Program-made: the position numbers and the translations under genes
DNA from: Belnapia arida
Lineage (GTDB): Bacteria > Pseudomonadota > Alphaproteobacteria > Acetobacterales > Acetobacteraceae
NCBI RefSeq assembly: GCF_016773205.1
Contig: NZ_JAETWB010000037.1
Span: 1-32,277, forward strand
Reading direction: 5' to 3'
Length of the DNA stretch: 32,277 nt
Part shown: piece by piece, positions 1-7,310 of the stretch
Layout of the letters: each line of letters starts with the position of its first letter
How positions within the stretch are numbered: position 1 is the first letter of the stretch
Notes under the pieces: generated by a model
Told to the model about the DNA's origin: nothing
Databases searched by the model: none
What the model saw: only the letters and a program-made list of their open reading frames with translations

Positions 1-197
1 CCCTTGCGGGTCGACGAAGGGTGCGACGGCCGGCGAAGGCTAACGCTGAACCTGGATCACCAAACCCAAGCGCCTCACATCGGCCAGGTCTCTCATAGCC
101 CGTGGATCCCCGATCAGGGGCAGGTCAAGCGCAACCAGTTGCTGAACTCGGACAACACTCGGGGTGCGGTGCCTTCCGGTGATGGGCAAAGGAGGCT

Positions 198-602
198 TCA
201 GACAGCGTCCTTGAGTTCCTTGGACGCGGTAAAGGCGATCTTCTTGCTGGCCTTGATCTCGATCGGCTGCCCGGTGGCTGGGTTGCGGCCGGTACGAGCC
301 GGACGATCGCGCACCTGCAAGATGCCCAAGCCGGTCAGGCGAACCTTGTCACCGGCCTTGAGCCGTTCGGTCACCATGTCGACCAGGGAATTGAGCATGG
401 CTTCGCTCTGCTGCTTGCTGAGATTGCTTGTCTCGGCCAGCGCAGGTGCCAGCTGCTTGAGGGTCACCGTGGTGGCGGTAGGGGCCTTGGTTGGCGCGCC
501 AGCATCCCTGGTCGCCGAGACCGGCGTCTTGGCTGCCGAGACGGGCTTTTTCGCTTCGGGCGTCGATGCCTTAGACGGCGAGATAGGCTTCTTGGTCGCC
601 AT
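198..602 (-). CDS. HU-family DNA-binding protein with basic N-terminal tail
   Basis: This 134-residue protein should be a nucleoid-associated dimer that bends DNA. The C-terminal ~90 residues have the HU fold pattern: a helical half (about residues 46-85) and the DNA-binding arm with the hallmark RTGRNPATGQ, followed by a KKIAFTASKELK end. The first ~45 residues are an Ala/Pro/Lys-rich extension that the usual ~90-residue HU lacks; it resembles the Lys/Pro/Ala tails of some HU and histone H1-like proteins and probably adds non-specific DNA contacts. The ATG is preceded by GGAG with a 9-nt gap, which supports this start. It lies downstream of the KilA-N gene, from which a hairpin terminator separates it, so it is probably transcribed alone. 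The identity is secure; whether it is the main chromosomal HU or an accessory-replicon copy cannot be told. Confidence 0.93.
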   Translation of the reverse strand: MATKKPISPSKASTPEAKKPVSAAKTPVSATRDAGAPTKAPTATTVTLKQLAPALAETSNLSKQQSEAMLNSLVDMVTERLKAGDKVRLTGLGILQVRDRPARTGRNPATGQPIEIKASKKIAFTASKELKDAV

Positions 603-794
603 GGCCTGATGCTCCAGTGCCGCTGAAGAGAGACGGCCGTGACGATCGATAGGGCGAATCGGCGACCATCTCGAACTTTGTTAAACCTCATACCGCCGTC
701 ATTTAGCAACCGCGAGTAGGTGCAGTTTGGGATTGCACCTGGACCAGGCCTCTGCCCTGGCACGGTGGAATCAACTGGTGTCGGAAACGCAGAA

Positions 795-827
795 AGCCCC
801 ATGACCTTGGGCTGAGATCATGGGGCT
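795..827 (-). terminator. Rho-independent terminator after the KilA-N gene
   Basis: A perfect 10-bp inverted repeat (AGCCCCATGA at 795-804 with TCATGGGGCT at 818-827) encloses a 13-nt loop. Read on the minus strand, the stem is followed by TTTCTG, a short T-run. It sits 41 nt beyond the stop of the KilA-N gene and before the HU gene, as expected of a terminator. The T-run is short, so efficiency is uncertain. Confidence 0.6.
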
Positions 828-867
828 CTGATGCGCCGTCCCTGGAGGAGGGAAGAACGGCTGGTGG

Positions 868-1725
868 CTAGGTCACGTGGTCGCCGGCGGCGGTTCGCTC
901 CCGGCGCCGATGCTCGAACACCGCGCCCTGGAAGGCGCGGAACTCGGGCACCCGCATGAAGCGGACGAGATAGCCACCATGGGTCAGCTCGTCGTGGCAG
1001 GGGCCGCAGATCAACCACCCATGCTCGGGCTTGTTCAGGCTCCGATGGAAGAAGTGGTCGAACTCGGCGCCGGGCACCACCCGGCCGGCCTCGGTGAGGA
1101 CACGCTCGCGCATACAGCAAGGGCACTGGCCGCCGAAGGGCTCGGCCGCCACCACCTTGGTGATGACGCTCCGACCCAGCCCGGTAAACTCCAGCCGGTT
1201 GCCGAGGAGGAGTTCCTGCGCGGAGAGCTGCAGGAACATCAGATCCGCCGCATGCCGCTCGAGCGTGTCGAGCCGGTCGTGCAGGGCGCGGAACTGCCTC
1301 GAAAGGTGCTGCCGCAGCGGATCGTGGTCGGCTGCGGGCCGGCCGTCATGCCACGTCAGAGCGGCACGGACGACGGTGTTGCACCAGAGGTGGAACTCGG
1401 GCGAGAGGTAGCGGGCATAGGCTAGGGCGAGCTGCCAGTGTGCCCAGGTACCGCCGAGGCGGCCTCGGGTCGTGGCAACGAAGCCATCAGGGTCGAGGCG
1501 GATAATATCATCCTGGATGATATTTTGGCTAACCGGCCCATCGGGGTCGGTCCAGTGCGTTTGGGCATGGGTGCGAAAGCGTGTGGTCTCCTCGAGGGCC
1601 AGCCAGTGGATCGGGCGCCGGTACTCCGGGCTGCCTGCTGCCCGCCACATGTCGGTCAGGTTCAGCATGGTGCCGCGGAGGCGGATGGGCCTGCCCTGGT
1701 AGCTGAGGATGCTGATGGGGGTCAT
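868..1725 (-). CDS. KilA-N domain protein with C-terminal HNH-like zinc motif
   Basis: The protein has 285 residues from the ATG at 1725, which has GGAG 8 nt upstream; the frame stays open for 86 more codons upstream, but that stretch reads like non-coding sequence. Residues ~5-125 match the KilA-N DNA-binding domain of phage and large DNA virus proteins, including its closing pattern GGTWAHWQLALAYARYLSPEF. A helical linker follows (~140-175). Residues ~200-250 carry an HNH-type zinc arrangement: C201-x2-C204, D223-H224, H227, then C240-x2-C243-H244. HNH folds are usually nucleases, and the DH pair is where the catalytic His would be expected, but here the motif may be only structural. The gene is probably a phage- or plasmid-derived regulator or DNA-processing protein. 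No phage structural genes adjoin it. KilA-N is quite certain, the HNH reading moderate, nuclease activity unproven. Confidence 0.8.
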   Translation of the reverse strand: MTPISILSYQGRPIRLRGTMLNLTDMWRAAGSPEYRRPIHWLALEETTRFRTHAQTHWTDPDGPVSQNIIQDDIIRLDPDGFVATTRGRLGGTWAHWQLALAYARYLSPEFHLWCNTVVRAALTWHDGRPAADHDPLRQHLSRQFRALHDRLDTLERHAADLMFLQLSAQELLLGNRLEFTGLGRSVITKVVAAEPFGGQCPCCMRERVLTEAGRVVPGAEFDHFFHRSLNKPEHGWLICGPCHDELTHGGYLVRFMRVPEFRAFQGAVFEHRRRERTAAGDHVT

Positions 1726-2474
1726 GGTGATCTCCAACAGGGTTTCGGCCTTGCTCAAGGGTCCGCTGCGGTCGGCTCGGAGCTGCCGAGACCGGTTGGA
1801 GGGATAGATCAGGCAGTGGGTCTGGCTGACCATGAGGGACGGCCGGGCCACGCGGACCAAATAGCAGTGCATGACCCACCACCTGGGCGCCGCCGGGGCA
1901 GCGTCAGGACACCGCTGTCCGGCCGTGCTGCCGGCACATCCTCCCCGGAAAGGTCCGGAGCGGCGTCGGGTAAGCCTCGTCATGGCCAGTCCCGTGCCAC
2001 CGCTGGCAGGGCAAGGGTTCGCAGAAGCGGCCGGCTCAGTGCCGGATGCGCGGTGCCGGGCCTACGCAGCGCCAGGGCAGGCGCTGTGGGGCTCCGCCCG
2101 GCTGGGTGGATGGACGAGACGGCGAGAGGCTGGCGGCCCTCCCTCGCCCCCATAGGAGGTGGTGCAGAGTGGGACAGAGCAGCGTCGCTGCTGGTCTGGG
2201 CTGGCCGATCAATAGCTGGCTTGGCCTATCCGCAGGGCAAGACCGAGCCGCGCCGCGGAAGGAGGAGCGAGGATGCTCGATAGGCCGTGCTTCTCGTGTC
2301 TCAGAAATGGTGCTTCCGGCATTCGATTTCAAGGTCAAAACGGTGCGATAGTTGAACATTGCTGGAATTCATACTGCTTCGGCAGGTCATGGTTCAGACT
2401 TGATCGGACAGGTCACTCACGCAGGGGCGATGCAGGCCTGCAGCTGCTGCAAACACCGTCACGGAGAATCTGCG
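1726..2474. other. Intergenic stretch between divergent genes
   Basis: This holds the divergent upstream regions of the KilA-N gene (minus) and the IS481-like fusion gene (plus). Short open frames exist on both strands, but none has a recognisable product or a supported start. I see no repeat or RNA gene. The left terminus of the IS481-derived piece probably lies near the right end, but I could not define an inverted repeat. Confidence 0.4.
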
Positions 2475-3719
2475 GTGGGATCGGAACAGCAGATCGTGCG
2501 CAGCAAGATCGAGTTGCTGGAATTGGCCCAGCGGATCGGTGTCAGCCAGGCCTGTGCGCAGCTTGGCTTCTCCCGGGACAGCTACTATCGCCTCAGGAAG
2601 CTGTACGAAGCCAGCGGCGAGGCCGCCCTGGTCAGGCCAAGCCGCCGCAAACCCCTGCCCAAGAACCGCGTGTCTCCCGAGGTCGAAGCGGCGGTGTTGA
2701 AGATGGCCCGGACGCAGCCGGCCTGGGGTTGTTGTCCCGTGGCAGCGGCGCTGCGGCGCCAAGGTCTGACTATCTCGCCTTCAGGAGTCCGGCAGGTCTG
2801 GTTGCGGCATGGCCTCGAAACCGCAGCCGGACGATGGATGGCACTGACATCTGAAGGCGCGCAAGGCCCACCAACACTCCGACCTGCGGTGTCGGTCGCG
2901 GAGTTTCTCGTCGAACCGCATTTCACGGCCAACGATGCGGCCGCCATCCTCGCCGCCGCTGGCCGGCCCCCCCTTCTCGACGAGGGCGCACCGCGCGCCA
3001 TCGCTCATGGCTTGACGGCCGCGGCAGGAAGCCTTCACGCGCAGCTCGTCGTTCTCCATGAGCAGGTGCCCCAAAAGGTCGAGAGCCGGTCGCTGGACCG
3101 GCTGGTTTCGGCCGCTCGTTCCTGCGCACATCGGCTGGCGGCTGGGCGTGCCGCCTCTCGGCAAGCCACGGCAATGGTGCAAGCACTGCTGGCCATGCCG
3201 CCGGTGTGCCGGATTGGATTGGTCGACGCTGCCGCGGGCGATGCCGATCTCAGGATCGGCGAGCAGCGAGTGCAGGCGGCCTATGCAGCAGTCCTGTCTT
3301 ATCCGGGCCAGGCCGGAACCGACGCCGACCACATAGCCTGCGAGGCGGCATTCGCCCTTGCTACCTGGGCCCAGCTCGCCCGGGACGCCCGCCCTAGGCT
3401 CCATCCGGAGCGTGGAAATGCCACGGCAGCCGCGCGTCGCTTTGCCCTCACCGTCATGTTGATTCTGGAGACCACCGCGGGGCTACCGCCCCGGCAGGGC
3501 CGGCAAACCGAGGTCCAGGTCAGCCCGGGTAGTCCTGACGGTCCGACCATCCGTGCGCTCAGGGAGACTTTCGCCAGGCTGCGCCGGATCTGGGCCGCGG
3601 ATCCGGCAACACGATCACTGGCAGCCCATCGCATTCTTCAACCACGCGCGGAAGGGCTCTTCGAATGGATCCGCGCGGCCCAGGGCAAGCCAAGTCGTTT
3701 GCGACAGAGCACAGGCTAA
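2475..3719 (+). CDS. IS481-type transposase N-terminal domain fused to an unrecognised helical domain
   Basis: Starting at the GTG at 2475 (GGAG 8 nt upstream) the product is 414 residues; the frame is open back to 2352. Residues ~1-120 are the helix-turn-helix front of an IS481-family transposase, with typical signatures SQACAQLGFSRDSYYR, NRVSPEVEAAV and GVRQVWLRHGLET. In an intact transposase the DDE (rve) catalytic domain would follow; here it is missing. From about residue 121 (near 2835) the sequence changes to a ~290-residue Ala/Leu/Arg-rich, mostly helical domain that I do not recognise. An in-frame ATG at 2838 could be the original start of that second part, with the IS fragment joined on later. 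GC-rich third codon positions run throughout, which suggests real coding sequence. The gene precedes an excisionase-like gene and two tyrosine recombinases on the same strand, so it may belong to that element. Function unknown. Confidence 0.6.
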   Translation: MGSEQQIVRSKIELLELAQRIGVSQACAQLGFSRDSYYRLRKLYEASGEAALVRPSRRKPLPKNRVSPEVEAAVLKMARTQPAWGCCPVAAALRRQGLTISPSGVRQVWLRHGLETAAGRWMALTSEGAQGPPTLRPAVSVAEFLVEPHFTANDAAAILAAAGRPPLLDEGAPRAIAHGLTAAAGSLHAQLVVLHEQVPQKVESRSLDRLVSAARSCAHRLAAGRAASRQATAMVQALLAMPPVCRIGLVDAAAGDADLRIGEQRVQAAYAAVLSYPGQAGTDADHIACEAAFALATWAQLARDARPRLHPERGNATAAARRFALTVMLILETTAGLPPRQGRQTEVQVSPGSPDGPTIRALRETFARLRRIWAADPATRSLAAHRILQPRAEGLFEWIRAAQGKPSRLRQSTG

Positions 3720-3782
3720 GCCGGCGAAGTTCGACCGCCGCCGTGTCCCATTAGCGAAGCCCCGGCTGAATCCTGAATCCTC

Positions 3783-3798
3783 GACCGCATGAGCGGTC
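3783..3798. terminator. Short hairpin after the fusion gene
   Basis: A perfect 6-bp stem (GACCGC/GCGGTC) with an ATGA loop lies 63 nt after the stop of the preceding gene. A pyrimidine-rich stretch (CTGTCTTCCTTCC) follows, but there is no true T-run. It may be a weak terminator; chance is possible in GC-rich DNA. Confidence 0.3.
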
Positions 3799-3919
3799 AT
3801 CATCTGTCTTCCTTCCAGCCAAGGCTCGCACTCACGTTCGGTGATAGCGGACGCCGGTATTCGACAACCTGGCTCTGCCAGCGGGTGCCAATTCCCATCC
3901 TTGCATTGGGCATGCGGTC

Positions 3920-4126
3920 ATGGTGACGCGATGCCCGCCATCCGGTGACAACCTGCTCGACTCACCGGAGCCACTGCTCACCACGGCCGAGCTTGCCACG
4001 TGGCTCCAGGTCAGCGAGCGCACCCTGCGTCGCTGGCGCAAGACAGGGCGCATCACCGCGGTCGAGATCGGCCGGACCGTGCGCTTCCGGCTCTCCGATC
4101 TGGTGCCCTGCGAGACCCAAGGGTAG
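3920..4126 (+). CDS. Excisionase-like helix-turn-helix protein
   Basis: This small protein (68 residues) carries one winged-helix/HTH unit of the MerR/excisionase kind (helix_turn_helix_17): LTTAELATWLQVSERTLRRWRKTGRITAVEIGRTVRFR, followed by an LSDL tail. Such proteins bind recombination sites or promoters and set the direction of tyrosine-recombinase reactions, or serve as small regulators. It sits ~130 nt upstream of the first recombinase on the same strand, which fits a directionality factor. The start ATG at 3920 is the first in frame; it has no strong ribosome binding site, and a start slightly downstream is possible. HTH is clear; the role as excisionase is inferred from context. Confidence 0.75.
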   Translation: MVTRCPPSGDNLLDSPEPLLTTAELATWLQVSERTLRRWRKTGRITAVEIGRTVRFRLSDLVPCETQG

Positions 4127-4136
4127 CCCGATTTAG

Positions 4137-4150
4137 CTGTTTCTAAACAG
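4137..4150. promoter_or_regulatory. Short palindrome upstream of recombinase pair
   Basis: CTGTTT-CT-AAACAG is a 6-bp perfect inverted repeat with a 2-nt centre, lying between the HTH gene and the first recombinase in locally AT-rich sequence. It could be a binding site for the adjacent HTH protein. It differs from the longer inverted repeat found after the second recombinase. Confidence 0.3.
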
Positions 4151-4255
4151 TGGTTTGGCGTCATCCCGGAATACGTCGTGCAACTTAGCTCGTCCATGAA
4201 TTGTGGTACGCAGTCCCGACTGTCCACTCCTGTCCACTCACCGAAAAGGCCAATC

Positions 4256-6070
4256 ATGAACGCTCTTCCCGGTCACCTAATCGGCGGTCGCGAGACTGCC
4301 CTGACCTTCGCCGACGCCATCGTGCTGCTGGACAATTTGGCAGGGCATAAAGCCGGTCGCCACCGCGACATGACCCGTGCCTTGAACAGGGCGGCGGGCT
4401 TGCTGAACAGCCAAACTGCGAATGTCCCCTTTGATGTCGCCTGGTTGAACGAGCATCTGTTCAAGTGCACGCCGGCCACCTTCCGGATGAAGCGGAAGAC
4501 CTTTTGCAACATGGTGCTCCTGGTTCGGGCGGCACTTCGTGAGCTCGGGCTGCACCGATCGCGGCGGCGCAGCAACCAGGGCCTGCCGCCTGACTCGCTC
4601 GTACTGCTACAGGCAGCACCCCATCCGGCGCAGCGGCCGATCCTGCGCGACTTCGCCTTCCATTGCCGTGAACGGGGCATTGGGCTTGTCGACGTCAGGG
4701 ATGCCACCCTGGCCGATTACCTGGTTCTTGAGCGCCAAACCTGTCTCACCAGGAACACGGCGCACCGCGGCGTCGTTCTGGCGCGGGCGTGGAACCAGGC
4801 CATTGCCGCCGGCGCACTCGAGCTCGCTGCCTGCCAACCCCTCAAGCCGCCGGCACGGCGAGTGCCCTATACCCAAGATTTCAACACCTATCCCAATAGC
4901 CTGCAGGCTGAGATCAAGGCGCTTGAACAACGCCTGCGCCCAAGCACTGGCCGCGGCGTGACCAGCCGAACCAACTCCGGCAAGCGGGTGAGCGCCGCTA
5001 CCGTCAGGATCCGACTGGTAGCTCTCAGGCAGATCCTGGCTGCGCTCCTGCACAAAGGGCACGACCGAGCCTCGATCACCAGCCTGCGCTATCTTGTCGA
5101 ACCGATTGAGAACGCCGGCGATGTCTTCGACTACTTCGATGAACGGGCCAGGATGAGGCTGCCACCCGACAAGCGGGAAGATGCCGTCATCATCGGCGGG
5201 CAACTCGCAATCATTGCTGATACGCTCATGATGCTCGGACGGCATGTGGTCGGCGTGACTGGCGAGCCCCTGCGTCAGCTGCAGGCTTGGCAAAAACAGG
5301 CAAAGCGTCCGCGCGGGATGGGGCTTACCGGCAAGATCCGTGAACGCCTTCGGCGGTTGATCGAACCCTATACCCGTAGCAGGCTTCTCCTTCTGCCGGA
5401 GGACATCCTGGACGCTGCGCGCAAGACCGGCACCCGCGACGCCGCGACAGCTCGTCGCGTCATGCTCGCGGCCGCCATCGAGGTCTTGTTGATTTGTCCC
5501 CTGCGGATGAAGAACCTGGTCGGACTGCGCTTCGATCATCACCTGCAGCGCATCAGCCGCGACGGCAAGCAGATCACCCACATCATCATCGAGGACACCG
5601 AGACCAAGAACCACGAAGCGGTCGAATGGCCGGTGCCCCCCGGCTCGGCCAAGCTGCTGGAAACCTGGATCAAGGTCTGGCGGCCTTTGGTTGCCGGCGA
5701 CGCCGTGGGCAATCCATACCTGTTTCCCCGACAGGAGGGGCAGGCGGTGCTGCAACCCACCCTCGGCAGGGGCCTGACCTTGCTCATTGGTCGCGAAGTT
5801 GGCGCGCAAGTCCATCCCCACATGCTCCGGCACTTTGCCGCCTGGCGGCACCTCAACCGATACCCCGGCCAGTACGAGATCGTCCGCAGGGCACTGGGAC
5901 ATAAGTCGGTTGAGACCACGATCGGGGCCTATTGCGGGCTCGAGCTTGAGGCTGCGGCACGGGTTTACCACCGCGGGCTGGACGACGACCGCATCGAAGC
6001 CCGGCGACTGAAGACGTTGGCGTCCGGCGCCAAAGTCAAACCGCAGCAGCGTCAAAAGGGGTCGAAGTGA
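4256..6070 (+). CDS. Tyrosine recombinase/integrase, large (first of a pair)
   Basis: From the ATG at 4256 the protein is 604 residues; the frame is open 26 codons further up, but that segment lacks family-like sequence. The C-terminal half has the tyrosine recombinase catalytic set: Arg417 (in CPLRMKNLVGLRF), the HxxR box His522-Met-Leu-Arg525, His549 (LGHKSVETT) and nucleophile Tyr559 (GAYCG). The N-terminal ~380 residues are longer than in simple phage integrases (~350-400 total) and probably hold core- and arm-binding domains. It cuts and rejoins DNA through a 3'-phosphotyrosine link. Its stop overlaps the start of the next recombinase, so the two are translationally coupled and probably act together, as in paired-recombinase elements of the Tn554 or RIT kind. 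All catalytic residues are present, so it is likely active. Confidence 0.88.
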   Translation: MNALPGHLIGGRETALTFADAIVLLDNLAGHKAGRHRDMTRALNRAAGLLNSQTANVPFDVAWLNEHLFKCTPATFRMKRKTFCNMVLLVRAALRELGLHRSRRRSNQGLPPDSLVLLQAAPHPAQRPILRDFAFHCRERGIGLVDVRDATLADYLVLERQTCLTRNTAHRGVVLARAWNQAIAAGALELAACQPLKPPARRVPYTQDFNTYPNSLQAEIKALEQRLRPSTGRGVTSRTNSGKRVSAATVRIRLVALRQILAALLHKGHDRASITSLRYLVEPIENAGDVFDYFDERARMRLPPDKREDAVIIGGQLAIIADTLMMLGRHVVGVTGEPLRQLQAWQKQAKRPRGMGLTGKIRERLRRLIEPYTRSRLLLLPEDILDAARKTGTRDAATARRVMLAAAIEVLLICPLRMKNLVGLRFDHHLQRISRDGKQITHIIIEDTETKNHEAVEWPVPPGSAKLLETWIKVWRPLVAGDAVGNPYLFPRQEGQAVLQPTLGRGLTLLIGREVGAQVHPHMLRHFAAWRHLNRYPGQYEIVRRALGHKSVETTIGAYCGLELEAAARVYHRGLDDDRIEARRLKTLASGAKVKPQQRQKGSK

Positions 6071-7182
6071 TGGCTCGGCCCGTGGATCCGCGACGGCGCT
6101 TGCTCTCGTTGGCAGACTGGCCCGCTGCCGATCGTGCCGCTTGGGACGCCATGCAGCGCAGCGTCAAAGGCCGCTTCTCGGTCCGAGGTCCGGCGGCGCG
6201 GTTTGCGCCGCAGGCTATCGGAAAGGCTCTCGCCGGCTACAGCCGCTGGCTCGGCTTCAACCGATACCATGGCTGGCTTGACCCGGCGTTGGGCGTGATG
6301 AACCGGGTGACCGAAACCCGCGTGGCGGCCTACTTCGATGAACTCCAGACACTTGGGAACCGCGACTACACCATTCTCGGCCGGTTTCAGGAGTTGCAGA
6401 TGGCGCTCCGCCTTATGGTGCCGGGAGCCGATGTCGGTTGGCTAACCCGGCCGGGCGGAGTTCCGCTGCGACGCCGGCTCGCCATGGAGAAGCGGGTTTT
6501 GCGGATCCACGACAGCAGTGCCCTATACGACTGGGGGTTGGAGCTGATGGAGCAGGCGGTAACGCTGACCGCGCCCAACCTGCGTCAGGTCATGCTGCGC
6601 GATGGACTGCTGATCTGCTTGCTGGCGGCGGTTGGACTGCGGCTACGCTCGGTCGAGTTGATGCGCCTGGGCCAGCAACTGCGCTTTGACAGCAAGGAGT
6701 GGTGGATCACCCTCGACCGGCCTGATCTGAAGGCCAGATCGTCTCAGGATCAGCCCCTGCCGGCCAGCCTGACACCCTGGCTCGATCGCTATGTCGCCGT
6801 CGAGCGGCAGGAACTTCTGGCTGGTCGCAGTTGCGATGCGGTGTGGGTCCGGACGGGGGGCGCACCGCTGACCCAAGGAGGCCTCCATGCCCGGATCCGC
6901 TGGCGCTCGCGTGAGCGTTTCGGCCGCGCGCACAGCTTCGGGGTGCATCGCTTTCGGCACTGTATCGGCACCACCTTGCCGCTGATGTTCCCCGATCAGC
7001 CTGGCCTCGCCACCTCGGTGTTGAACATCAGCGCCGGCGTCCATGCCAAGCATTATGACCGTGGCTTACGGGCGTCCAGCGCGCGAGGCTACCTCGCGGG
7101 TCTCGATGAGGATCGCAAGGAGGCACGTGCTTTGCTGGGCCGGGGAGCAGCCAACCGAAACCCAAAGCAGGCAGACGAGTGA
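6070..7182 (+). CDS. Tyrosine recombinase/integrase, second of a pair
   Basis: The 370-residue product starts at ATG 6070, overlapping the stop codon of the first recombinase; a GTG at 6067 is an alternative one codon earlier. Catalytic positions visible are Arg193 (GLRLRSVELMRL), the HxxR box His293-Arg-Phe-Arg296, and Tyr329 (KHYDRG). The usual LGH motif before the tyrosine is degenerate (LNISAGVHAKHYD), though a histidine is present nearby. It is a diverged member of the family, and with the upstream protein it probably forms a hetero-complex that recombines a site with two unlike half-sites. A near-perfect inverted repeat begins 8 nt after its stop and is a good candidate for that site. 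Confidence 0.82.
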   Translation: MARPVDPRRRLLSLADWPAADRAAWDAMQRSVKGRFSVRGPAARFAPQAIGKALAGYSRWLGFNRYHGWLDPALGVMNRVTETRVAAYFDELQTLGNRDYTILGRFQELQMALRLMVPGADVGWLTRPGGVPLRRRLAMEKRVLRIHDSSALYDWGLELMEQAVTLTAPNLRQVMLRDGLLICLLAAVGLRLRSVELMRLGQQLRFDSKEWWITLDRPDLKARSSQDQPLPASLTPWLDRYVAVERQELLAGRSCDAVWVRTGGAPLTQGGLHARIRWRSRERFGRAHSFGVHRFRHCIGTTLPLMFPDQPGLATSVLNISAGVHAKHYDRGLRASSARGYLAGLDEDRKEARALLGRGAANRNPKQADE

Positions 7183-7190
7183 GCTAGTCA

Positions 7191-7222
7191 CTACATATGA
7201 TAATGTCCTTTATCATACGTAG
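7191..7222. other. Candidate recombination (att/core) site: 13-bp inverted repeat, 6-bp spacer
   Basis: The arms CTACATATGATAA (7191-7203) and TTATCATACGTAG (7210-7222) are inverted with one mismatch in 13, around the spacer TGTCCT. Arms of 11-13 bp round a 6-8 bp spacer are the standard architecture of a tyrosine recombinase crossover site. The site begins 8 nt after the stop of the second recombinase, a common place for an element end, and is AT-rich in a GC-rich surrounding. I found no second full copy in the window. The alternative is a transcription terminator for the recombinase operon, but the stem is AT-rich and has no T-run. Confidence 0.5.
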
Positions 7223-7310
7223 CTGCACGCTCCGGCGCCGCGTTTGCGCACACGCCATACCCAAGTCGAACAACGACTTTTCCATAGCTCGTGACCACGT
7301 CAACCGCACC

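Noticed and set aside
4-609. 201-codon plus-strand frame
   Set aside because: It is antisense to the HU gene and has low-complexity Ala/Ser/Leu content.
4607-6055. 482-codon open frame on the minus strand
   Set aside because: It is antisense to the first tyrosine recombinase, whose catalytic residues are all in place on the other strand.
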